Shown here in pieces: positions 7,562 through 15,161 of a stretch of 64,000 nt of DNA (position 1 is its first letter; every line of letters begins with the position of its first letter). The notes under the pieces were generated by a model, which was given only the letters and a program-made list of their open reading frames with translations, was not told where the DNA came from and made no database searches. A program made the translations under genes and the position numbers. The stretch is from an uncultured Ruminococcus sp. (GTDB lineage: Bacteria > Bacillota > Clostridia > Oscillospirales > Ruminococcaceae), in NCBI GenBank assembly GCA_945868475.1, contig CAMBLM010000001.1, forward strand, positions 347,535-411,534. The letters run 5' to 3'.

Positions 7562-7774
7562 ATGTACCAAATTCTTTCCGTTGAAGAAAAGGAAGATGCT
7601 ACTATTACCGTTTTCCGCGCGTCCAACGGTGCGCTTGTAACAATGCGCGAGCCGCACCATACACCTGAGGAACAGCAGATCATCAATGATAATTTTCTTA
7701 TGGCTGCGGCGGCTATCTGTTATCCTGATGTGGACCTCAGCCAAGTAAGCAAGATAACACTGATATGCGATTAA
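7562..7774 (+). CDS. Small phage protein of unknown function
   Basis: 70 residues beginning MYQILSVEEKED, with a beta-rich N-terminus and a HHTPEEQQ turn before a helix. Starts after a GAGGTGA site. No family recognised; kept because it lies in frame with good initiation signals between other early genes on the same strand. Confidence 0.55.
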   Translation: MYQILSVEEKEDATITVFRASNGALVTMREPHHTPEEQQIINDNFLMAAAAICYPDVDLSQVSKITLICD

Positions 7775-7797
7775 AAAATCAAAGGAGTTAAAACTAT

Positions 7798-8109
7798 ATG
7801 ACTGACAAAGAATTTTATGACAGGATCGACGATGCAAAAAAATCGCACAATGAAAATGAGCTGATAAAGCTAAGCAAAAAAAGATCATTTGATTTCTATA
7901 ATAAAATGATCATCAAAGAATTTAACGGATATGACAAGCTTGCGCTATATATTGCCGCAATTAAGGTCAAGGAGACATACGGTAAGTTTTTATCAAAGGA
8001 AATGATCGAAGCAGCCGAAGAAGTCGCAGAGAATATACAGATAGGCGGTTCTTTCATAATGTTTGACGTGGACGCTATAAAAAAGGCAGGTGACATCAAT
8101 GGACTATAA
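7798..8109 (+). CDS. Small phage protein of unknown function
   Basis: 103 residues, helical, with alternating charged stretches and no recognisable motif. Starts after AAAGGAG with the repeated AAACTATATGAC start region. Its stop codon overlaps the next small gene by 11 bases, which supports both being real. Confidence 0.55.
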   Translation: MTDKEFYDRIDDAKKSHNENELIKLSKKRSFDFYNKMIIKEFNGYDKLALYIAAIKVKETYGKFLSKEMIEAAEEVAENIQIGGSFIMFDVDAIKKAGDINGL

Positions 8110-8266
8110 AAAGCCAACACGCAAAGAGGCGATACAAAAGCTTATCGCCTCAATAAAGCTTTGCAGGGCGACTTTTGCGGACGATTATCCCAACTTTGGG
8201 GATATGCTCGCAGAGTGGGAAAACTGCCTTAAGCAGCGCATTAAATCTATGGGCAAAAAGCCATGA
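8099..8266 (+). CDS. Short phage protein (55 residues), unknown function
   Basis: Starts MDYKKPTRKEAIQKLIA and ends KSMGKKP. Its ATG overlaps the end of the upstream gene, and its stop TGA overlaps the ATG of the next gene (ATGA at 8263). This coupled arrangement supports a real gene. Basic ends, central acidic part; no family recognised. Confidence 0.6.
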   Translation: MDYKKPTRKEAIQKLIASIKLCRATFADDYPNFGDMLAEWENCLKQRIKSMGKKP

Positions 8267-9000
8267 CAGCGCAGGAGTACATTGACGCTTGCAACGAGTG
8301 CCGCACTCCGCAGAGAGCCTCAGAGCTGTTAAGGGTAAGCATTGAGCTTGCCAACGATGACATTAGGGTACGTGACATAGCTCAGCGCCTTAAGGAGTGC
8401 ATCGAGAGGGAGAGGGCTGCGCACAAAGCCGCTGTCGAGCAATATGATAAGCAAGTCGCAAGGCTGTCGGAGCAGGTCGAGGAGCTGACTGCGGAGCTTG
8501 AGGATAAGCGCATAGCACTTGCCGAGCTTGGGAGCCTTAGCGCACTTATCGGGCGGCTCGGTGCGGTTACTCTGCAGAGTGAGGCGGCGGCAGACAAGCT
8601 TGTTGCTGCACTTGCGCAGCAGGACGCCAAAAGCGCTGCAAAGCCGCAGCAGGACAAGCCTAAACAAAAAACTAAAAAGCAAGTGTCCAAAAAAGCGGAC
8701 AGCAAAGAGCAGCGGTCAAAATACGGTGAGTACAAACACGTTTTGCTGACCGGTACGCAGTATGCGCGGCTTGTCAAGGAGTTTGGCGCAAAAGTCATTG
8801 ACGAGTATATCCGTAAGGTGGACGAGTATTGTCAACAGTCCGGCAAGAGCTACAATGACTATAATCTGACGATACGCAAGTTTATGCGTGACGATAATGC
8901 GGCGGCAAAGCCTGCCGAGCAGTCAGACAGCGGCGGCCACTCTTACGATTTGGACAAGCTGCTCGACCACGCTAAAAAACAATTTAATGGGAGTGATTAA
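8263..9000 (+). CDS. Coiled-coil phage protein with DnaD/replisome-organiser-like C-terminal motif
   Basis: 245 residues in three parts: a helical N-terminus with a long coiled coil (about 45-95, EQVEELTAELEDKRIALAEL), a Lys/Gln/Ala-rich linker, and a C-terminal block KYGEYKHVLLTGTQYARLVK followed by YIRKVDEYCQQSGKSYNDYN. The C-terminal block resembles a module found at the ends of phage replication-initiation and replisome-organiser proteins (YGEFKNVLLTDEEYEKL...SHYATI). A role in early DNA metabolism is plausible, but the helicase-loader domain itself is not visible. Confidence 0.55.
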   Translation: MTAQEYIDACNECRTPQRASELLRVSIELANDDIRVRDIAQRLKECIERERAAHKAAVEQYDKQVARLSEQVEELTAELEDKRIALAELGSLSALIGRLGAVTLQSEAAADKLVAALAQQDAKSAAKPQQDKPKQKTKKQVSKKADSKEQRSKYGEYKHVLLTGTQYARLVKEFGAKVIDEYIRKVDEYCQQSGKSYNDYNLTIRKFMRDDNAAAKPAEQSDSGGHSYDLDKLLDHAKKQFNGSD

Positions 9001-9183
9001 ATGTACATATACGCAATAATCTTTATTTTATGTGCTTATGTCTGCTTGTTGATTTTGCAGTTTGCCGCAAATATAAGCATTAGCTTTTCCGCCGAGGAGA
9101 AAGCGGCAATTAAGGCGGCTGTAAAATCAGCTGTACGCAAGTTTTTCGGGTGGTTTAGGCATGGCAAGACAAACGATCAATGA
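9001..9183 (+). CDS. Small single-span membrane protein
   Basis: 60 residues. One membrane segment at the N-terminus (about 3-28, rich in I, L, F, V, C), then a charged amphipathic helix ending in basic residues. Starts at the base after the stop of the upstream gene. No family recognised. Confidence 0.55.
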   Translation: MYIYAIIFILCAYVCLLILQFAANISISFSAEEKAAIKAAVKSAVRKFFGWFRHGKTNDQ

Positions 9184-9496
9184 GATACTTGCCGAGGCAC
9201 GGGAGCGGCATCGGCGTGTATATAATATTGATAATCCTTACGGATATGAGCTAAACGTAAACAATGATGTGCTTAAAGCGTGGTATCGCAGATATATTGC
9301 CAAGCTTGGCAATACAGACGGCACGGAGCCTTCGGTGCGCTTGGAGTGGGAGCGCAGGGTCAAGGCGCTTATCAAACGTGAGTACAAAAAGTTTTATCGT
9401 GAAAATCTCCATGAGCCTGTTGTCGGTTGGGCTAAGACGAGGGTTGAGGAGTTGATTATAATGTTAGGAGCTGATTATGGAAAAGAACTGTCGTGA
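9161..9496 (+). CDS. Phage protein of unknown function
   Basis: 111 residues, basic and Arg/Tyr-rich (ARERHRRVYNIDNPYG, KREYKKFYREN), overlapping the upstream gene by 23 bases. No motif recognised. Its composition would suit nucleic-acid binding, but that is inference. Confidence 0.55.
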   Translation: MARQTINEILAEARERHRRVYNIDNPYGYELNVNNDVLKAWYRRYIAKLGNTDGTEPSVRLEWERRVKALIKREYKKFYRENLHEPVVGWAKTRVEELIIMLGADYGKELS

Positions 9497-9548
9497 CTGC
9501 ACAAAAAAAGACCGCCCAAAAAGGACGATCCCAAAAAGAAGAAGCTAA
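9477..9548 (+). CDS. Possible 23-residue basic peptide with CxxC
   Basis: MEKNCRDCTKKDRPKRTIP then KRRS. The ATG overlaps the end of the upstream gene and is preceded by TTAGGAG. It is followed by a vestigial start region (AAAACTATATGAC) encoding only MTALL before a stop. It may be a remnant and not a working gene. Confidence 0.3.
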   Translation: MEKNCRDCTKKDRPKRTIPKRRS

Positions 9549-9607
9549 AAACTATATGACAGCTTTATTATAGCATAAGGCTGTCGGAATGTCAAGGAGA
9601 AAACTAT

Positions 9608-10000
9608 ATGATAAACGAAGCTATAAACAAGCTGACGAAAGAGAAAAAAGATTTCAAAGGCGGTAACAAAGAAAAGGCAATGTCAAGTGCTGTATATGCG
9701 GCTCTGAAAAACTTCTGCGAGCAGGACGAGGAATTCGCTCAGGCAGTCATACAGAACAGCAAGACATTGAGCGACTGCCTTGCCGCCGTTGCAAAAGGAG
9801 TTGGAAACTCAATTTCTGACCTCGACGCATATAAAAAAGCGGTGCAGTTTTATTTCCCCGGAGCGGATATCCGCTGCACAATGACGATAGACCTTGTCGG
9901 GGCGGCCGCATCGGACAAGCCGCCTATCGAGATGACGTCCAAGCCGCAGGAGCCGGTCAAGAAGTCGGCACTTAACATATCGCTTGATGATTTGTTTTAA
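9608..10000 (+). CDS. PcfK-like protein (family of the anti-CRISPR AcrIIA9)
   Basis: 130 residues. Family features are visible: a helical core (AVYAALKNFCEQDEEFAQAV, then TLSDCLAAVAKGV), DLDAYKKAVQFYFPGADI, a polar linker and the short terminal tail LNISLDDLF. PcfK-like proteins are small partners of PcfJ on conjugative plasmids and phages. The type II-A Cas9 inhibitor AcrIIA9 belongs to this family. It is directly followed by a pcfJ-like gene, which strengthens the assignment. Whether this copy blocks Cas9 cannot be told from sequence. It starts after CAAGGAG with the repeated AAACTATATGA start region. Confidence 0.72.
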   Translation: MINEAINKLTKEKKDFKGGNKEKAMSSAVYAALKNFCEQDEEFAQAVIQNSKTLSDCLAAVAKGVGNSISDLDAYKKAVQFYFPGADIRCTMTIDLVGAAASDKPPIEMTSKPQEPVKKSALNISLDDLF

Positions 10001-10011
10001 GGAGGGCGGAC

Positions 10012-11661
10012 ATGAAATATAAAGACTTGATACCTGACGCTCCCGAAGTCAGCGAAGAAGAACGGCTTGAAATGAATGAAAAATACATGAAGCCGTATAT
10101 TTTCTATCATAAGACCAAGACACAGACTGATTGCTTTTGCACAAGCTGTCTAAAGCGATATACGCTTAAGCGGTCAATGGACATTGAATCACCGTTAGAC
10201 GAGGAGCAGGTCATGTTTGCTAACAACATATCCCGTGGGAATACTATTCGGTGCTTTTCCTGCGGCAGAACTGCAATTGCCAAGACTACCGGCGTAAATC
10301 GTGGACGATTAGCAGAATGGCATTACCTATGTCGATGGTATTCCGCCGATAACGGAAATACCGTGTATGCAGTCTGCGGAGAACTTGTAAGCGGATTCGG
10401 TCAGATCGGAATGAGTATTGAAGAAATGGCCAAAAAATACGGCGGTGCTTTATGGATCCCTTTGCATGTGGTGCGATATCGAAAAGGTGAAGTTATCAAT
10501 GTTTATCAGAAATATACTGGCGTATGGGAGTACTCCGAAAAACTCACAGAACCGAAATGCTGTATAGCAGGCAGCCTATATCCGCAGTACGCCTTTTTTG
10601 AGGATATAAACGCAAAAGATGTTATCAAAGATACGTTTATGCGGTATTATCTGCCGAGTGAATACCAAAAGCAGCCAAAAGCGAATAGTTATTACGGAAG
10701 AGATGGCAAATGTTTTTTGATGTTTGCAGCAAAATACCCTACAATCGAAATGATCATGAAAATAGGTGGTAACAATATAGTCCGTGACATTGTTTACGGA
10801 AGTCATTACAAACGTGCGATCAACCTTGACGGCAAAAGCGCAGCTGAGGTTTTTCGCACAGACGTTAATACAGCTGCTATTATAAGGCAGAATATAAGAA
10901 AACTTGATGTATCGACTCTGCAGGCTTTCCGATATTTGCGAAAAATTTTTCCGAATGCAACGGTCGCTGAAGCTATAAAGATATGCAGCCCCATGAATAA
11001 CATCAACTACACCAAAATCATAGCATTGCTCAGGAAAACAGGGATTACACCTGCAAAGTATTATAACTATATTGACAAGCAGGGTGGCTTGGGCGGATGT
11101 TGGCATTGTCCGACGGCTGCGGCAGACGGACTTTATTATGACTATATAAAAGAATGTGAGCAATTAGGATATGACCTCAAAGACAGTCAGATAAACCGAC
11201 CTAAAGACCTCAGAGCGGCGCACGAGAGGACGGCATCAGCTGTTAATGCAATAATTGCCGAGCAGGAGGCAAAGAAACTTGCCAACAAGCAGCGGAAATA
11301 TCAAGAAATATATCAAAACTATGTGCGTGAATATGAGTATTCCGACGGGGAATACTGCATAATTGTACCCAAGAATGCCGCCGAGATCATAAAAGAGGGC
11401 AAGGATCAGCACCATTGTGTAGCAGGTTACGCAGAGCGGCATATAACGGGCAAGTTGGCCATATTGTTCATGCGAAAATGCGAAAAGCCGGAAAAAGCAT
11501 TGTACACCATTGAGATGGACAAGCATAAGGTTGTTCAGATAAGAGGAGCAGGAAACATTACAAATATGACGGACGCACAAAAGCTGTTTTGGAAAAAATG
11601 GCAGGAATGGTGCAAGCTGCCTATGTCGAAAAAGCACCCGAAATCAAAAAAATCAGCATAA
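10012..11661 (+). CDS. PcfJ-like protein
   Basis: 549 residues. The N-terminal part has paired CxxC clusters (CFCTSCLKRY near 40, CFSCGRTA near 80) suggesting a zinc-bound module. The C-terminal domain carries the PcfJ signature: GKDQHHCVAGYAERHI, ILFMRKCEKPEKALYTIE, VVQIRGAGN, then KLFWKKWQEW. PcfJ proteins accompany PcfK on plasmids and phages; their biochemical role is not established. The gene begins 11 bases after pcfK with GGAGGGCGG before the ATG, a clear two-gene unit. Confidence 0.8.
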   Translation: MKYKDLIPDAPEVSEEERLEMNEKYMKPYIFYHKTKTQTDCFCTSCLKRYTLKRSMDIESPLDEEQVMFANNISRGNTIRCFSCGRTAIAKTTGVNRGRLAEWHYLCRWYSADNGNTVYAVCGELVSGFGQIGMSIEEMAKKYGGALWIPLHVVRYRKGEVINVYQKYTGVWEYSEKLTEPKCCIAGSLYPQYAFFEDINAKDVIKDTFMRYYLPSEYQKQPKANSYYGRDGKCFLMFAAKYPTIEMIMKIGGNNIVRDIVYGSHYKRAINLDGKSAAEVFRTDVNTAAIIRQNIRKLDVSTLQAFRYLRKIFPNATVAEAIKICSPMNNINYTKIIALLRKTGITPAKYYNYIDKQGGLGGCWHCPTAAADGLYYDYIKECEQLGYDLKDSQINRPKDLRAAHERTASAVNAIIAEQEAKKLANKQRKYQEIYQNYVREYEYSDGEYCIIVPKNAAEIIKEGKDQHHCVAGYAERHITGKLAILFMRKCEKPEKALYTIEMDKHKVVQIRGAGNITNMTDAQKLFWKKWQEWCKLPMSKKHPKSKKSA

Positions 11662-11676
11662 CAGGAGGATATAAAA

Positions 11677-12648
11677 ATGTCGGAAAATCAGATCATTACA
11701 GCAGATACAAGCAGCCCCGAGTACACGGCGGCGCTTACTCTTCATCAGCAGATTATAACAAACGGCACGATTGCCGCAAACGCTCTTTATGAGATGTGCC
11801 GATGCCTTAAGCAGATGAGGGATGACAAGCTATATACAGCACTTGGCTATGATGACTTCGGAGTTTACTGTGAGGATAAGGCAAACATTAAATCCCGTCA
11901 AGCCTATACATATATAAAAATATATGAGGAACTCCCGTCAGCATTTTTGCAGTCAAATGCAAATCTCGGCGTCACAAAATTAGAGCTGCTTACGCATGTT
12001 AATCCGCTTGACCGTGAAGAATTTTTGGAGCAGGTCAATGTTGCCGATACAACGGTGAATGAGCTTAAAGCCGAGATCGAGCGTTTAAAGATTGAGAACG
12101 GAGAAAAGGGCGAGCAGCTTTCCATGTTTGAGCAGGAGGCAAAGGACCTTAAAGATAAGAATAATAGGCTTACCGCTGAAAGAGAACTCGCAAATATGAA
12201 AGCAGACGAGCTTGAAAAAAAGGTAAAAGAGCTTTCGGAAAAGCCTGCCGAGGTCGCAGTCCGTGAGCCGGATCCCGAGGAGATCGACAAGCTTGTACAG
12301 CAGGCTCTTGCGGAGAGCAAGGCAAAGCAGGAAAAAGAGGTAAAGTCACTTAAAGACGAGCTTAACAAGGCAGGCAAGAGCATAGCAGAGTTAAAAGCAT
12401 CGCTTGACAGCGAAAAAAGCAATGCGGCGGCAAGGCAGAAAGAGCTTGAAAATAAGCTTGAAAATGTGCAGGGTGCAGATAAAGAGCTTGTTATGTTTGA
12501 GTACAGATTTAAAACTCTGCAGGAAGATCTGCAAAAATTTGTTAAGTCAATTGGAGAGATTGGCGACGAGGACAAGCGCAACAAGTTTAAAGCGGCCGCT
12601 GTAAAATATATCGGTATGATAACAGAGGAGTTGAGCGGCAATGACTGA
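11677..12648 (+). CDS. DUF3102-like long coiled-coil phage protein
   Basis: 323 residues. The N-terminal 110 residues (LHQQIITNGTIAANALYEMC, LGYDDFGVYCEDKANI, YIKIYEELP) look like the DUF3102-type domain of phage early proteins: helix, then a 'works at the given start' helix-turn-helix-like segment. From about 125 to 275 there is a continuous charged coiled coil. Starts after CAGGAGG. One copy of the dispersed dyad lies inside the gene at 11947. DNA binding or partition/replication support is possible but not shown. Confidence 0.6.
   Translation: MSENQIITADTSSPEYTAALTLHQQIITNGTIAANALYEMCRCLKQMRDDKLYTALGYDDFGVYCEDKANIKSRQAYTYIKIYEELPSAFLQSNANLGVTKLELLTHVNPLDREEFLEQVNVADTTVNELKAEIERLKIENGEKGEQLSMFEQEAKDLKDKNNRLTAERELANMKADELEKKVKELSEKPAEVAVREPDPEEIDKLVQQALAESKAKQEKEVKSLKDELNKAGKSIAELKASLDSEKSNAAARQKELENKLENVQGADKELVMFEYRFKTLQEDLQKFVKSIGEIGDEDKRNKFKAAAVKYIGMITEELSGND
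11947..11962. repeat. Dispersed 16-bp dyad, copy 2 (inside the DUF3102-like gene)
   Basis: TTGCAGTCAAATGCAA, identical to the copies at 5377 and 18306. Here it is coding (LQSNAN) and not at a gene start. Confidence 0.6.
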
Positions 12649-12910
12649 CGAACAGATCATAAAGACGCTCAGACGCTGCACAAGAGAGGGCAACTGCAAG
12701 GGCTGTCCTCTCTGGACAAAGCACAGCTCCGACTGTATTGGCAGACTCAATATTGAGGTTATCGGGCTTATAAAGCGTTTGCAAAACAAGATACGTACTC
12801 TTGACAACAGATCGCCGTGCGACCAATGCAAGCATTATCCGCCGTCGAGCATGGACGGCAAGCCTTGCAGCGTTTGCCCTGCGAGCAGAAAAAGGGGTGT
12901 GAGGGAATGA
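12641..12910 (+). CDS. Cysteine-rich small phage protein
   Basis: 89 residues with eight cysteines arranged as CTREGNCKGCP..C and CDQCKHYPPSSM..CSVCPASRK. The spacing suggests two zinc-binding knuckles around a helix. Similar small Cys-rich proteins occur in early regions of clostridial phages. Its start overlaps the end of the upstream coiled-coil gene; its stop overlaps the next start (ATGA). Confidence 0.6.
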   Translation: MTDEQIIKTLRRCTREGNCKGCPLWTKHSSDCIGRLNIEVIGLIKRLQNKIRTLDNRSPCDQCKHYPPSSMDGKPCSVCPASRKRGVRE

Positions 12911-13080
12911 TCGAATGCGGAAATTTTCCTAAAAAGCCTGACAAACTTGATGCGCTTATTGATAGGATCCCCGTTGAGAGTTTTCGTATATCCGCAGAAA
13001 AGAACCGTCAGAACGGAGATTGCGACGGCTGCGAGAAGTGCGCAGGGTATTGCGCTAACTGCAATAGGAGGAAAAAATGA
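12907..13080 (+). CDS. Cysteine-rich small phage protein
   Basis: 57 residues from the ATG at 12907, which overlaps the upstream stop. I prefer this to an earlier in-frame start at 12817 that would run inside the previous gene. It ends in CDGCEKCAGYCANCNRRKK, a dense cluster of cysteines typical of a small zinc ribbon. Its stop overlaps the start of the ASCH gene. Confidence 0.55.
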   Translation: MIECGNFPKKPDKLDALIDRIPVESFRISAEKNRQNGDCDGCEKCAGYCANCNRRKK

Positions 13081-13655
13081 GCAAGGCTATTTTAATCAGT
13101 ATAAAACCGCAATGGTGCGATCTGATTTTTAGAGGAAAGAAAACGGTTGAAGTCCGCAAGAGCAGGCCGAAGCTTAAGCCGCCGTTTAAGGTATATATCT
13201 ATTGCACTAAAGCACCCAAAGGCTGGGTGCATATCGGTAAAAATATACAGCTTGATACTAAGGTCATAGGAGAGTTTATTTGCGACGATATATTTGAAAT
13301 AGTAAAGGTCGGATTTACAACGAGAGAAGCGTTGCAATATCGGGCTGTAAAAGACTGTACAGTATTGTCCGATGATATTTTTGATTATTCCTGCCTTTCC
13401 AAAAATGCAATAGAAAAATATCTTGACGGCAGAAAAGGTTATGCTTGGCATATTTCCAATCTTGTTATATACGACAAACCGAAAGAGTTGGGTGAGTTTT
13501 ACAAACCTTGCATTTATGCAAAATCGGGCGAATGCATAGGAATACGATGCGATAAAGCATTGTTTACAAGGACTGGATTATTCGACGATTGCGGAAATAT
13601 TCTCTCAAAAGCACCGCAGTCGTGGTGTTATGTGGAGGAGTTAGAAAATAGCTGA
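13077..13655 (+). CDS. ASCH-domain protein
   Basis: 192 residues. The ASCH core is clear at the start: ILISIKPQWCDLIFRGKKTV, then EVRKSRPKLKPPFKVYIYCT and VIGEFICDDIFEI. This beta-barrel family is related to PUA domains and is thought to bind RNA or modified nucleotides. The C-terminal part holds extra cysteines (KPCIYAKSGECIGIRCDKAL). Often found in phage early regions. Starts after AATAGGAGG, overlapping the upstream gene. Confidence 0.75.
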   Translation: MSKAILISIKPQWCDLIFRGKKTVEVRKSRPKLKPPFKVYIYCTKAPKGWVHIGKNIQLDTKVIGEFICDDIFEIVKVGFTTREALQYRAVKDCTVLSDDIFDYSCLSKNAIEKYLDGRKGYAWHISNLVIYDKPKELGEFYKPCIYAKSGECIGIRCDKALFTRTGLFDDCGNILSKAPQSWCYVEELENS

Positions 13656-14139
13656 ACGTGAAATATTATTCAGAGGTCAGACAAGACGTAAGAACGAATG
13701 GGCAAAAATGCCGAGTAGTAACTGGGTATATGGTGGAATATTCGTACCTGAAGATAATCTTAATTTTGCAATAATTATTGCTCAGCAAGAAAACGCAGTT
13801 GAAAAACATTCTGTCTATGGTGATACCGTCGGACAGTACACAGGCTTGACCGATAAGAACGGAGTGAAGATTTTCGAAGGGGATATTGTTAGGTATGGTG
13901 ATACCATTCACAAAGTTGTATTTGAGCAAAGAAATGATACTGCATATTTTGGATTGGTTTATTCCGAAGTTGAAACAATGCCTTTCGGGCATTATCAAGA
14001 TTTAACGCAGATTGAAGTTATTGGAAACATATACGACGACCCCGAACTCCTTGAAATCGCCGCCAAGCCTGCCGATAAAAATATCGCTCAAAGCGGACTT
14101 GCACCAGCTACGGAAAATTTTGAGTTGATGGAGGGATAG
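13648..14139 (+). CDS. YopX-family phage protein with probable ATA start
   Basis: The family is recognised by EILFRGQTRRKNEW, SNWVYGGIF, GDTVGQYTGLTDKNGVKIFE and EGDIVRYGD, then IEVIGNIYDDPELL. YopX proteins are common in phages of Firmicutes; their function is unknown. Homologues begin M(R/A)EILFRG. In this frame the only codon at the right place is ATA (13648), preceded by GGAGGAG at a 7-base spacing, with an in-frame TAG before it. The first ATG in frame (13708) would drop the conserved N-terminus. Either an ATG mutated to ATA and initiation is weak, or the shortened form is made. Confidence 0.7.
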   Translation: MAEREILFRGQTRRKNEWAKMPSSNWVYGGIFVPEDNLNFAIIIAQQENAVEKHSVYGDTVGQYTGLTDKNGVKIFEGDIVRYGDTIHKVVFEQRNDTAYFGLVYSEVETMPFGHYQDLTQIEVIGNIYDDPELLEIAAKPADKNIAQSGLAPATENFELMEG

Positions 14140-14142
14140 AAA

Positions 14143-14202
14143 ATGGGTCAGCACAAACATAACCCGACAGCAATTAAAGCCAATAATGCAGGACGTTTAT
14201 AA
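14143..14202 (+). pseudogene. Remnant of a small phage gene (MGQHKHNPTA type)
   Basis: Encodes only MGQHKHNPTAIKANNAGRL before a stop. From memory, small clostridial phage proteins with this opening are longer. A further short coding stretch in another frame follows (MQDVYKELMDYKLREEKA), which suggests a frameshift. Confidence 0.35.
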
Positions 14203-14239
14203 AGAGCTGATGGACTACAAGCTGCGAGAAGAAAAAGCG

Positions 14240-14294
14240 TAATACACCGCCATAGGATTACGCCCTTTACTGCCATTTAGGGCGGCGGTGATTA
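14240..14294. ncRNA. Strong nested stem-loop upstream of the replication gene
   Basis: Outer arms TAATACACCGCC (14240-14251) and GGCGGTGATTA (14284-14294) pair almost completely. Inside them GCCCT (14262-14266) pairs with AGGGC (14279-14283). There is no U-tract, so a simple terminator is unlikely. It lies in the 220-base gap before the HUH replication gene. It could be a regulatory RNA element or a double-strand origin structure. Confidence 0.4.
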
Positions 14295-14356
14295 CATATA
14301 GCATAGGGTGAGCAGGTCAGGCTTGCCCTCTTGCTGTCTTTAGACGTATATACTAT

Positions 14357-14362
14357 TATAAT
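14357..14362 (+). promoter_or_regulatory. Possible -10 element before the replication gene
   Basis: TATAAT at 14357-14362 in an AT-rich stretch 55 bases before the replication gene, with only a poor -35 (TGTCTT) at 16 bases. Weak evidence for an internal promoter. Confidence 0.3.
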
Positions 14363-14417
14363 GTAAAAATCGAGGGGAGCAGACCCTTTTAAACTGTCTT
14401 GTTTAAGGGGTTAACTT

Positions 14418-15161
14418 TTGGACATGAGCTACTACAAAAAAATCGTTGAGTGCTGCAACGGTATGACTTTTGTTACAAAATACTCGGGTGCTGAGCGGAC
14501 GGGCGGCAAGCGCGCACCGAGATCGGAGCCGACCTCTGAGCAAAAGCAGCAGTACAACATGCGCAAGGCGATTGAGCGACTGTTTTATACTTTGCTCTGC
14601 AATTTTTATCCGGGAGATTACAACATCGTGCTTACATACCCTGCAAATGACCGCCGAACGGTCAACGAGGCAAAGGCAACAGTCAGAGATTTTTTGCGGT
14701 TGTATCGCAGGTATTGCAGACAGCACGGATATCTGCCCGATTATATTTACAACACGGAGATCGGAGAGCGCGGCGCTTTACATCATCACATTATCCTGCA
14801 TAGTCATCGCGATATTGAGGAGATAGAGGACCTATGGGCGCAAGCTTCGGGCGGCAGGGTACAGCATAACGGCAACTGGCGGCTTTGGTCAAACTATGAC
14901 TGGCACGGCTTGGCAGAGTATCTTATCGACCGTACAAAGGGCGGCAAGCTGCCTGATACGCACATAATCGGAGAGCGACGCTATACAACGAGCAAGGGGC
15001 TTAAAAAGCCAAAGGTCACGCTTGAGCGCATAGATGCCAAGCGGTGGTATGCACCCAAAGCGCCTAAAGGCTATGAGCTTATACCTGACAGTATACGCAG
15101 CGGCACGGACGATCTGACAGGCGGCAGTTACATCAAGTATGGCATGAGGAGGCTGATTTAA
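14418..15161 (+). CDS. HUH-type rolling-circle replication protein
   Basis: 247 residues. The HUH metal motif is explicit: GALHHHIILHSH (about 117-128). A putative catalytic tyrosine region follows in YDWHGLAEYLIDRTKGG. NIVLTYP and an aromatic RLYRRYCRQHG precede the HUH, matching the order of motifs in the ORF2/G2P-type replication-associated family. It would nick one strand at an origin and initiate rolling-circle synthesis. TTG at 14418 has the better spacing to AAGGGG; the ATG at 14424 is the alternative. No helicase or polymerase gene is in the prophage, so this is probably its main replication initiator. Confidence 0.75.
   Translation: MDMSYYKKIVECCNGMTFVTKYSGAERTGGKRAPRSEPTSEQKQQYNMRKAIERLFYTLLCNFYPGDYNIVLTYPANDRRTVNEAKATVRDFLRLYRRYCRQHGYLPDYIYNTEIGERGALHHHIILHSHRDIEEIEDLWAQASGGRVQHNGNWRLWSNYDWHGLAEYLIDRTKGGKLPDTHIIGERRYTTSKGLKKPKVTLERIDAKRWYAPKAPKGYELIPDSIRSGTDDLTGGSYIKYGMRRLI

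Noticed and set aside
9052..9075. Fifth copy of the dispersed dyad (TTGCAGTTTGCCGCAA)
   Set aside because: One arm mismatch, different loop and inside coding sequence; too weak to count.
11904..12641. 245-codon minus-strand frame opposite the DUF3102-like gene
   Set aside because: Ser-rich complement of a Glu/Lys coiled coil, a common artefact.
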